From Fasciolopsis buskii (taxonomy: Eukaryota; Platyhelminthes; Trematoda; Plagiorchiida; Fasciolidae), in the NCBI GenBank assembly GCA_008360955.1, contig LUCM01011805.1:140960-204959 (forward strand): a stretch of DNA of 64,000 nucleotides, in the 5' to 3' direction. Both the position numbers and the translations under genes were made by a program. The notes beneath the pieces were generated by a model. That model was not told where the DNA came from, made no database searches, and saw only the letters and a program-made list of their open reading frames with translations. Positions within the stretch are counted from its first letter, which is position 1. Every line of letters begins with the position of its first letter. This document shows positions 36,603-47,560 of this stretch, one piece after another.

Positions 36603-36966
36603 CTGATAAAAGGAATAGGGTGAACGATCGTCATAGAAAAATTGGCATTCAGTACTGGCGTTTATTGGCAACAGACGTCAAACGACAAGCACTTTGTTAA
36701 AAAGAAGCTTCATTGTAAGTACCGAAGATCTAGCAAATTGAGTTTTCAGGTGGCATTAGAAACGTGTACGTCGTCGTCCTAACCATCATCATCGTCATTA
36801 CCGTTCGGCATTAAACAGCAAGACCAGTCCCACTGGCCGTTGCTTTTCTCGCCAAGTTATAGGTTGCTATAGAAAGGATTAGTAAGTAAGGGGGACTGAC
36901 AATAAACCTGGCAAAATAATCCACGCCGTTAGGGATGCGCTGGTGTATCCTTCAATGTCTCCACCC

Positions 36967-37218
36967 TACTGGTTAACGGGCTTCCTGGGCCCCAACTACG
37001 AAAACACCTATTTTATCTTGGTTTGCTGTAATTTCTCTTATCCCATGCTCCAGTATCATCTGTTGACGTCGACGTGGCTCCTCACACTCTATAGGAAGAA
37101 CAGAAAACAAGGCACGCTCCGGTAGGTTCATAAGCATATAAGCTCCTCTTTCAGCACTTTCAGTAGATAGCCTTGGAAAAGTACAAAAATCGTGTCCGAA
37201 TCCCATGCTTCTGCGCAA
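36967..37218 (-). pseudogene. Possible LINE endonuclease fragment
   Basis: The frame contains RALFSVLPIECEEPRRRQQM, then ILEHGIREITANQDKIGVFV, then VGAQEAR and a stop. The ending resembles the first motif of AP-type LINE endonucleases (hydrophobic strand then Q-E-x-R), where the Glu binds metal. It also has a superficial likeness to the end of a PI3K Ras-binding strand. No matching reverse transcriptase was found beside it. The identity is a guess from one short motif. Confidence 0.25.
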
Positions 37219-38366
37219 ACGGAAATTCGGACAGCGTGTAACATGAAAATCTTTTCAGATGAAAATTACTATCCGCATTAGTCGTTATTCTGGTTGTAAA
37301 ACACAAAGGCAGATAACCTGTCTGCTTTGAAATCGTCTCGAAGGTAGCCACATGATTCTAGATCCAGCCAGACACAAAATTTAGCTCATTAGTGAAAACG
37401 GAAGTTAGTCACGGTAAGCGCGAAACGTCAAATAGTTTCCGGGTTCTTGGACTGTGTTGTGCTTTTGAATATCAGTGACTGAATTAAATAGTACACTATC
37501 GAATAATCACAATAATTCAACGTGTAAAGACATACGGATTAATTTTCACGGAATTCAAGATATTTATCTGAGTGTGAAAAATCATTCATACCTGAGATAA
37601 ACGCAGACGAAAAATTTTAGATTCATAACTTTCTCAAAATACCAGTATAATTCCTAACTCTGTTTAGGGCACATAAAGCATCTATATATATTTTGGTCTG
37701 CTAAATTCATTTTGTGCATAAGCTAACGCGTCTCAGACTGGTAGTTTAATGATGACCAAGCATGGGAGCAGTCCAGATAAGCCACAAAACCCCTCTAAGC
37801 GAAGTCACATTTTCTATACATCACTATCATTTTATACCCTTGTTTCACAGCTGGTGGGATATCTGATCAGTTCAACTGCTCTAGCACGCACTTCACGCTT
37901 GACGGATTTTCACAATCAAGTACAATACGCTGGTGTGCTGTGAGTCTATTCTAGCACTTTCCAATGCCCGATATGATGCAGCTTCGTTCCCGATATCCAC
38001 TGGTTGACCAGACTTTCTCTAACCTCAATGCTATTGATTTTCTGTCTTGGCAAAATGACTGTTGGTCGATATTCGATAATCGATGCAGTTGTCCAAGTAA
38101 TGCGAATACGAGTACCAGATTGATTAGGCACCTGATTAACGTCTGAGCTAATCATCCAGTCAGGCTAGCCTGATTTGTTGACGCTAAACGACTTCGTTGA
38201 AAGTAGGAACTTAATCCAGTGGTTTACTACGCATTTTGAGAAACGACCAATGCTTTTTATAAAATGCATGAAGCAAGAACGCAGTGGAAGAGTCACGCCG
38301 CATTGCCGCTTGGACTTGCTGCATGGAGAATGTAGGAGAATCGGCACCTTAGGTAGGCATAACGTC

Positions 38367-38503
38367 TCAATAGGTCAGGTACGATCACGAGTCGGGCGAT
38401 AGCGAGTTTCCATCTGCCATTAAAGGGACTGGCAGAGCTGGGATTCGAATCTCTAAATTCTTGGATTCACAAACGCCTGAGTCTTTTAACCACCGAAGTT
38501 CAA
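38367..38503 (-). repeat. SINE-like repeat, family B, fuller copy
   Basis: The block TCAATAGGTCAGGTACGATC, then ACGAGTCGGGCGATAGCGAG, is followed by GGGATTCGAATC (B box on the minus strand: GATTCGAATCCC) and a tRNA-like end. It matches 42565-42712 along its length and 13142-13246 in the first half. It ends some 37 bases before the next SINE. Confidence 0.65.
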
Positions 38504-38540
38504 CAACAAAACTTTCATGCAGGCAGCTAAGCAGCTAACA

Positions 38541-38711
38541 TTTTTTAATCTTTTACTTCCTTTATTACTGATATAACAATGTACATTTTTCGGGAACGGA
38601 GCCGCGGCAAATAGAGGGCTACCAAGTTCGGAAGTTGACCGGCGGTGGGAGGATTCGAACCCACGACCTTCACGTCCGAACGCCACGACTCTCCTCGTCT
38701 GGCCTTCGTCG
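38541..38711 (-). repeat. tRNA-derived SINE, family A copy
   Basis: It shares TTTTACTTCCTTTATTA, CGGAGCCGCGGC, GAAGTTGACCGGCGGTGGGA, GGATTCGAACCCACGACCTT and CACGTCCGAACGCCACGA with the copy at 21.7 kb. The B box GGTTCGAATCC is perfect on the minus strand. The A-box end is damaged. The AATAAA tail signal is present. Confidence 0.8.
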
Positions 38712-41568
38712 TCTAGTACCCTCGCTGACCCCAACATCCGTCACGGATTGCATTGCGCAGATTTCATTTACACGTCACTCCGGCGAAAGCTTTCTGTTCG
38801 TTGCAAATTTGTTGGTTCCCGATGTATTTTGTATTCGGCCGTTGGTAGGGTAGTCCGGCTTTTCCAGTGGGAAGAAAACGTGCCTTACTATAAATACAGG
38901 CAGACAACTGTGTACTCTTAGCAAGGCTATTCTTGCATGCCCTGAGAAAACCGATGATGGCAGCATTACTCCGACTGGATTTTGAAAGTCATATTCGTTC
39001 GAATTTGACCAATTGGAAATATGATGCACCTGATTGGGAAAGTACTGATATAAGAGAGGAGCGCACTACTATAGAGATGGTTGGACAGGAGGGTACCGGG
39101 TACGCATATCTGAGGAGCAGTAACAGCCACGAAACCAGTCATGTGCTTCCGGGGAAATGATTTTATCCATCCATACGTGAAATATACTACTGAAAAGAAA
39201 AGCCAATACTTCCGAACCTTACGTTTCCTTTCCCAAGCCTTGCTTGGCCGACGAAAATCCTCCGGCGAATCACCTTGTAGTTCTCAAATGGATTTACTAT
39301 CTATCCACGATCCTAACGGTTCAAATGGAATTCTAGCGAGCAATCCAACTCAGTTTATAAAGTTCACTGCAAGTACTGCTTCTCTGCAATGAGGTTGTGA
39401 ATCAACAGCATTTGTAAACTTTGATTTATTCTCATCTTGGCTGACTGCCGTTCGGACTCCACCTTCCGCGCACAAACTCCCGGTCATCCGGTCAACTAGA
39501 CTCGAGTTTTGTTATTATCAGAGTTTATCAGTGGTGCACAATCTCTGTTACACTCGTGGTATGAACCTGAATTTTCCGACTGGAATGAGAATTCAAACCC
39601 TGGGCGCTATAAAGAATAGGCACCACAGATGAGCCTTGATAAGAGGGAATCTCGAGTCTAGTTATTCCCGAATGTTACGCTAGCTGGATTGCTTGAAGTT
39701 TGTCTGTGAAAGGTCCAGTCCAAATGGAAGTCATCCAAGCACAGAAAACATCAGTCGCCCACATTATGCTCAGTTAATTCTGAGCATAATATATAAATTT
39801 GGGTATTGATCGTTTAAGCTACTAATGGACATGGTTACTGAGATCCCACTCCCTCCATATTCATTTATTTTGTAAACTTGTCTGGCTAGAAAAGAAGTGC
39901 TTAAAAACGAGTTTGCTGTTCCTCATCCTTCTTTCGTTTAAGTAATCCTATCCCCGAAGTTTGTGATTTTTTATTACGAGTAACTGGAAATCAGTCTGTT
40001 CTTTCACGCTCATTCTGGTTAATTTGACTGACCGAATCACAGTACGATAAACGAATTAGTGAATAATGTGCAAACCTATATTATTGGCTCACTATTATGA
40101 ACGTTGCTTTTTGCTAAAGCTCATATTTTCTTCCTGGGTTGTGGTCAAACGACTGTCGAATTTCACGCACAGCGGCGATTACTTTATCGATATCAGGTGC
40201 TCTACTTCGGATGATCGCAAAATACGGCGGAGGTAACCTGGTGTTTTGTGCATTTCTTTTTTCTTTCTATTATTCAGCCGTCCTAAATCGATACCGGTAA
40301 GCCAAGCGAATCAAGGCCAGTTTGAAATAGTGGAAACATTTCTCCTTTCTCTCGAAACAGAACAACTTACGAAACGCCACAACTAAACTAAATGGTTTCG
40401 AAATTAGGAGTAATAGACTAGAAGTCATGGACGATTTGTTTGAGTAACATCTAGGAGTCGAAGCGGTATGGCGTCAGCGAGACATCCCTGGTTCACCTGG
40501 TCGAGTTCAGCGTGATTTGCAAGCATCAGGGTATCGCCCGGCCAGAACTGGTCAATTGGATTAAGTGTCTGTCATCTCGAATTGGTTTAAATTACGAAGC
40601 CCGTAGCCACCGGCCAGCTTCCAAATGCCGAGGTTAGAAGTTGGTTACTCACCCAGAAAGTCCCTCGAAATGGTCCCAAATGACCGTGCGTCCCACTTTG
40701 TTGGTAGACAACAGTTCTCTGTCGCTCTAACCATAACCAAATCTGGTCCACTGAGGCCCGATAAGATTCTACACTACCCCAAGTCTCAGGGTCACGATTG
40801 CCCATTCCATCATTATGTGGTGGGCTCAAGACATAATAGGACACTCCTCTTTTGACACATTCAATCACCAAGCCAATAATTAAACAATCGGTAAACCTAA
40901 CTCTACTGTAAAGTACAAAAGCTCCGTTACACTAAATTGTGCAAAAGTATAACCACATCTTTGGAGACAAAGAAACGATAAGCAAGACAAACACTCCGCA
41001 TTTCATTTGGAAAATCATCTGACGAAGTGCGCACGAAACTGACGTGATCTACAAGAAAGCGGCTACTGGCGCTTGTTTGTCGTTTCCTCAGAATCCTATG
41101 TAAGGCAACCATTAACCGGTAATTTAATGCAATTAGAGCTAGGTGGTCAAGGTAATATAGTTTCAAGGCAATAACGTGTCATGCGCCATCCAGAACGTAA
41201 ACCGAGCACCTATCGTCCTAGTTTCAAAATGCGAATCTAAAACCGATCCAAACTGCGTCAGCTGGTTCTTAGCACACCCCGTTACACCCATTACTTCGAA
41301 CGGCCATTAGTCGTCTAAAGTAGTGAAAAATTAAGGACAAGAAAGTCTGTCCAGGGAACAAAACGAAAATGCAGAAAACGTGATTACAGACAAATGAGCT
41401 GATTGTGGAAAATTAATCCGATTATCTCATCACTAGTCTCGGTAAAAGGCACTGCTATTGCCGGTTGCTGATGGTCCGTATATTCCGTTTACAATTCTAC
41501 GGCCAAAAGCAATGTTGTTAGATAGATATAATGCGTCTACTCAAAGTAATGCTGCACGTTCAACTTAC

Positions 41569-41764
41569 TGTTTGCCCGAAATCGGAATTCCCAAGCCGTT
41601 TTGGCTCCAAAATCAAACGCAAAGGCAAATCCAATCGATGGCACAACTGAACTTGATCACAATCACAAAGGCGAGCTTGACTGTTCGGAACGGAATACGG
41701 GTGAAAGTGGAGGAGGGGCAGCGTGCATGAAAAAGCTAGATTTCTTGACTCCGTCCATCGCAAA
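41569..41764 (-). CDS. Weak exon candidate
   Basis: A frame reads LRWTESRNLAFSCTLPLLHF and later LPLRLILEPKRLGNSDFGQT up to a strong donor (ACA then GTAAGT). The acceptor AACTAAAGTGCAG is poor. Upstream, across a 35-base interval with GTGAGT at its start, a further segment (41800-41854) reads NCEKFFKWKLPTVLLSL in compatible phase. No similarity to PI3K was recognised. Introns of about 35 bases are known in flukes, so the pair is recorded, but it could be chance. Confidence 0.2.
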
Positions 41765-42564
41765 CTGCACTTTAGTTCACAAGAAACAAACGTACTCACT
41801 TGAGCGATAGAAGGACTGTTGGGAGTTTCCATTTGAAAAATTTCTCGCAGTTAACTATAATCGAACCGACAAACTTTTGTTCTCATCAAAAGATGGCGTG
41901 ACATTCGCTTATTCATGCGTTCAATTGGTGAGTTAATCTCTAGCTTAAATGTCTCTACTTCGGCAAACATGTCGAAATACTAACAATCTACGCCAATCAT
42001 TCTTCGATTCACACGTCACTTCCTGTTTAGGTACGTGAATTCTATCATCGACTAAAATAAACGGCGTAAAATTGATCTTGTCTTGCTAATGGAACTACTG
42101 CAAGTCAGTATGACAAATGACAATTCTGTGCAGGATTTCGGTACATCGTGCTCAAGAACTTGAAAGCTACCTATGGGGGTTATGCGAAAGTGGTTAGTGT
42201 TCAGCTGTTTACAGCAGAAGAAGAAGAGATGGAAATATAATGAAATGAAAAAATATCAAATCACTAAAAGCACCGTTTGAATTACGAGTGTACAATCCAA
42301 AGCAATAACGACAAATGTTGAAGTCCTTTCTTCGCCTTGGAAATTACGATATATTTTGTTTATGTTGCTTCATATTTTCGTGCACTTCGGTACACATTGT
42401 ACAAAATGACCATTTTTGTCTCTGCCAACCGTGAAATAGCTACGATTCGACCACATCCAAGAAGAGTTGTTTTTATGACATTTCATGCATGAGTATAGTC
42501 ACTAGGGAGGGGGAGGGATACAGACAGCTATGACCCTAGAAAATGGAGAGGCATCCAATCTTAT

Positions 42565-42712
42565 GAAATCTCATTAGGTCAAGTGTGGTAACGAGCCGAG
42601 CAACACGGAGTCTGCCGTCTACTGCCCAAATGATCGTGAGATCTGGACCTCGAATTTCTGACCATTTTTGTAACAAGTGCTTGATCTACTTGACCACCGA
42701 CACTTGAGCAAT
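42565..42712 (-). repeat. SINE-like repeat, family B copy
   Basis: TCATTAGGTCAAGTGTGGTA, then ACGAGCCGAGCAACACGGAG, leads to CCTCGAATTTC and CTTGATCTACTTGACCACCG. On the minus strand the end reads CGGTGGTCAAGTAGATCAAG, with TGGTCAAGTAG as a good A box. It directly precedes LINE copy 2. Confidence 0.6.
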
Positions 42713-42858
42713 CGTCAAATCCCATTTTGGATGGCCATTTGGATTAGCTGTAAACTTAATCTGTCAATTACACTTAGCACACGGTAAATCATACAGCGAT
42801 ATTGCTCTTTTGTACATTCACCTGATTGTTTAATTCAGCATGAATCTGAACAGAACTA

Positions 42859-45400
42859 TTGGTCCCCGGCATGGGTTTCGTCAATCTATTGCCAATGGTT
42901 TATTTTAACCTAAGCATAAGTTTATCTTTAGGCAGACCCAATCTAAACATCAGTGGACCAGCATCGTGCTTTGTCTGTTCTTTTTTCCCCAAACCGGTTT
43001 CTGCATCTGTATTCACAAACCTGACGTTTCCCTTGACTTTCATGTCCTAATTATTTCAATTCGGCGGAATTCGGTTCCTTGTTTCAGTAATTACTGCCTT
43101 ATAGCTTACCGCCTCTCTAATCCCGGAACATTTTGGTGTGCAATACTGAAACTATGAGGTATTAGTTTCAACTCATCGGAGTTACCACACAACCATGCTT
43201 GGAGATTTAAACATCCGAATCCCCAAAAGCAGCTCTAATGAAACTGGAAATCGACCACAAACCGTCAAAATCACACATCTATTCACTCCTGACTTTTGAT
43301 TGTCACTTACCCGTCTTGCCAGTGCCCATTGGATCAATGTCTCACTTCTATTTCTGTCCGCCAACTCTAGATATATTCTGCTGTTACGATTCAGCTGACT
43401 GATTTCCACCATCTTCTGTCCTGGCACTCTTGAGATGAATTGCTTACGTGTCTGTTTACAATCTCCTTGAGACTGTTCTTCTGTCGAACATGACCAATCC
43501 GAATGCTGCAAACATCCAGTCGCAAAAAGCATTCCGCCCATGGTTTTGTTCATCCACTTCAACATCGCAGGGTCGTTTTGTGCAAGCTAAGAGAAAGTGT
43601 TCACTCACCAAGCAGAGAGCAAAAAATACCAATTCTCTGTTCCCCCAAGTGAAGAACTGTTGCATTTGGCCCCATCCCATAGCCCTTACTTCCTCGTTTT
43701 CGAAAAATATTGAAACCGTCGTTTGGGACCACCTGAAGATATACATTTCTATGACACAGTGGTTTATTCACTGGCCGCCAATATGGATTCCACCTGCGTC
43801 GTTCTGCGGACACCTGTTATCTATCATTTTGCAATTATGATCCAATGCACTTGATAAACACGGAGAAACTAACGCGTTGCACTGAACGTTTCAGGAGCAG
43901 CCAAAAGAGTCTGATAGATTTTGCTGCCAAAACAGTCCTTGTTCAGGTATCATCCGGCCATCATATCAAAGATGTCATGTTTCCTCAGCCCGCACATCAT
44001 GTAGTTTAAGGGTACTAGCCTCTATCTCGGTCGTCCCTTGTCTGTACCAAGGTATCATACTTACCCCACACATTCTTCATTCTGTTTACGAGTAACCTTA
44101 CATCAAATCAGTTCAGTACGGACCAAAACCAACTGTAAACCAATGTGTCCTGGCTTTGATCACTTCCTCTAAAAACCAAGTAATAATGAGAAAAAATTCA
44201 GAAGAGACTACGGAGAAACAGCAGTATTACAAATGCGAGCGCGTCACCCACGTCAACATTCAGGCATGTCGCCAAAGGTCCGCAGCCATCGCGTTGACGG
44301 AACTCATGAATTCCAAACGGATTATAGTGTATCACCTAGTCTGGAAGGCCACTGATTAGTACTTTCATACCTTTTCGTCAGGTCATGCGCTCACCCCCTT
44401 GATTCAGTCATTACCTGCATCGGAGAAGGACGCATACTAGTGTAGTCGACCTGACGGCATGCGAAATGGACGCACCAAACAGATTAACCTATACAAATAC
44501 ATCGCCTTTTTGATCGACTGAGCTCTGTGACCTTATATCTACATCTCATATCTGAAATACTAAGATAATTCTCTAATCACATTCGGACGATATTATGAAG
44601 CCAATGGGAAATAAACATCGACAGTTTTCTGTCTTGTACAGTCATTTCTCTGACCAGCAGAGCAGGATCGATCTTACTGCTATAGAATAAGCGCGAACTT
44701 TGACCTAACCTGGCAGTTTTGTTAGCACCAGTGCCAAAATTTGAACATCCTCCTTAGAAATGGACTGAGTGAGCTCATCTAGTTCTTGACATTATCCAAA
44801 CGTCATCCTTCCGTTTGTTGGTTTGTACTTGTCTAAACTGGCTTCTTTTGTTGCGCGCAGTTTTGATTATTTATTCCACGCTAGACGGTTTATGACGTCC
44901 GTGCACTTCCTTCACCTGTATCAACTTCAAATATGTCTGATTTTTTGACACTGGAGCCATGAGCACAGGGGAGCCAAATCCATCAGTCTTTTCTTTCTTG
45001 ATAGCATTCACCGAAAGGCTGTCCGGCTAATCATGGATGCTTTCCTGGTCACCACTATGCACTAATTTGCCCTTCGAAGGGAAGTTGCTTTACAATCTCT
45101 TTTCTACCATTGTTATTCCGATTCTTCTTCTTCGGCACTCAGTTCTACAACTCTCTTTCCCGTGGCTTTCTGTGGCTGATCTCGTGCACAAGCCATTAGT
45201 CACACTTATCAGGTCTCTTCTTTAGTTCAACCTCCCGTAAGCCAGACTGCTAACCTCTGAAACCATTTCTTTCTGATTTCATTTACAATCACCAACAATC
45301 TTTCTGTCCTCAAAACTGGATCCAAAGAACTGAATTTCATCTGAATGTTTCCCATGCTCTTCTGTGAATTCTTTCTTTTATTGTAGATCATTTTAATTGT
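42859..45400 (+). mobile_element. Decayed CR1-like LINE, copy 2
   Basis: Endonuclease traces (GPASCFVCSFF; GDLNIRIP at 43201, a GDFN-type motif) are followed by RT fingers PIALTSSFSKNIETVVWDHL (about 43675) and QYGFHLRRSADT at 43779. The latter's DNA matches CAATATGGATTCCG..CGTTGTTCTGC of copy 1. The catalytic YADD region was not found. The C-terminal block HRKAVRLIMDAFLVTTMH, then REVALQSLFYHCYSDSSSSA, lies at about 45.0-45.14 kb. Stops and frameshifts interrupt every part, and the endonuclease-RT linker appears shortened. It has the same orientation as copy 1, antisense to the host gene. Confidence 0.7.
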
Positions 45401-47342
45401 AGCATAAAGTGTCAGTTCTTTAGGGCAATTAAATTTTGCCAGAGAATACGATATAAAAGCAACACTTTCCCCTTTTGGCAGTTTTTTGGTGCTTGAAGAC
45501 TTAATTCATAAAATTGTTTTGCTGTATTAGTAACAGTAGAAGCAAACAAAGTATTTTTGCTAACGCTTTGGGGAATAGTGTCTCAAGTGTCTTTCAAAAA
45601 GGAGTCAACTAACTATGACAAATGCACATTTACGTGTCCGAGAGTCAAGGCACTGGCATTAAATGTAAGTCAAGACGATTAGCTTCATGAGGAAATGTTA
45701 CTTCGTACCTTGTGAATGAGCTTGGCAACCTTTGGAGACGAAAAGAACGAAAACTGATTTGTTGTCATAATGAAGTATTCTCGTTCGGCTCTAATAAAAC
45801 TTTCAGTCGTTTCAGCTATTCATCATTAGCGGCTGCGAAATGTTCGAAAGATGGCCTCTTAGTCTGTACTTAGGTTTGGAGCATGGTGTAGAGAGTTTAG
45901 TCGTAAAGGGATGAAATTCACTAAACCGTGGAAATTTCCCAGAAGTGGAGCACAGTTCTTAGATCACAGATTGGGGAAAAGACCTGCATTAAGATCACCC
46001 AATAAGTCAGTCTGTGAATGATAAGGAAGAATAGGAGACCGTTACGATAAGGCATATCATGGAGCAACCGACAATCATACCATCAATCTGCGCAATTTGT
46101 TTATTGGTTTGCGATAAAATCGATGAATTGAGCCCACATGTGCCAGCCGAAACACGTGATACCAAGGACCACTGTGCATTACTTCCAAAATTGTCAGTTA
46201 CTGCATACTTGTGTTTGTGTTTCGCAGAATCCGTTGGTCTGTTAAGCTAACGATCAGCAAAGGTATGTTTTGATCAGCGGAGCGATGTAACCACCTGGCC
46301 AGTTAAATGTATGCCTGAACACGACGTGCACATGCTGCTATTGCACAGGCCGTCAGTGTTATGTGCCATAATTAATCCGACTAGTTCGATCTGGACAGGA
46401 TTCACTTTCTAGAATTTAGTAAAAGAAGTATTCACGAAATGTATCATAATTGTAGCGAAACAAATTGTTCTTGAGGTTACTTTCAGTGCTTTATCAGCAA
46501 GAGTAACCAAATCGAAAATAATTTGTTCTTTGGGAGACTGTTTGTCACTATAGTACAGAGTTGGATGTTTCGTGTCCGCTTCACCTCTTGATCGGTGCTT
46601 TATTTCTAGGTGAAGAGTGGAATACTGTTAGATTGCATCTTCCAACTAACTTTTATCTACGGCTGACGGCTCATAAAAGATAAGAAACCGAAAGGCGGTA
46701 AAGAATGGAGAAATGATGTCATCTCTCATTCGGTTTAATCAGGTTCAACACCCGCTTCAGTCGTCTCCTATCTTTCTAGCAACAATGTTGATGAGACATA
46801 CAAAAGAGAATTTTAGAAGTTACCAAATCCACTGTCATCTACCTAAACAACTTTTTATCCGTGACCTCCGGAGCAAAATGTGGGATATTTGTTTATCCAA
46901 ACCACTGACTGAAGAAATTACAAAGTAGTCCTAAATTCAAATGGCTGATGTAGCAACCGTTACTGTATTTAAGCTCTTGTGACGCACTGGTAAAGTACTA
47001 TCAAAATTTGACGGAAATCGAATGGTTGTTGATTACTTCTTTCACTACCCCCTGGTGGTTGCAAAAACACCGAAACTAAGTTTTTTATGACTATCGAAAT
47101 CGATCACGTTTCCCATTGCGTTCTAGGACCGTTTTCAGACGTCCTACCGTTGTACACGCATAACTAGACCGATAACCGGACCCTGATGTTGACCAAAGTA
47201 GGCTTCTTCAACAGATAGTAAATTTAGCAGGCTAACTAACTCTTTGGAATACAAACCGGTGTGCGAAAAGTGATATCGTCTGAAGATGTCGCGCGATGGT
47301 GACGGGCATCACATGCTTCATCTGGATTATGTTAACCTAGTT

Positions 47343-47560
47343 TATTGTTTTTTTATTGTGAAAGATATAATGTTAATAACATAGCGTTGTTGGCAAATGT
47401 AATGCGCCAAAGGTTTGACCGCCGTGGGTACGTTTTACAATCAAACCTTGCTTTGAGAAAGACTACCCACGGTAGTCGAAACATTGTCGCATTACATCTA
47501 ACAACAACGCCGTGTTATTTATAATATTAATACTATATCATCCACAATAAAAACCAATAC
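47343..47560. repeat. Palindromic (foldback) element
   Basis: The left arm, about 47343-47406, and right arm, 47488-47560, are imperfect inverted repeats of about 60 bases. Shared arm sequence includes TTTTTATTGTG, GCGTTGTTG and ATGTAATGCG. The middle 80 bases hold nested pairs: GGTTTGA (47412-47418) with TCAAACC, GCCGTGGGTA with TACCCACGG, and a tight hairpin GACTAC-CCACG-GTAGTC at 47461-47477 followed by GAAAC. A non-autonomous foldback or MITE-like element, or a Penelope-type relic, would look like this. No target-site duplication is certain. Confidence 0.7.

Noticed and set aside
36967..37218. The same frame read as the Ras-binding domain
   Set aside because: The RBD exon at 30.8 kb fits better, and this frame would duplicate its position in the order.
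43182..43746. Minus-strand frames of 96-127 residues
   Set aside because: They are antisense shadows of the endonuclease and RT region of LINE copy 2.
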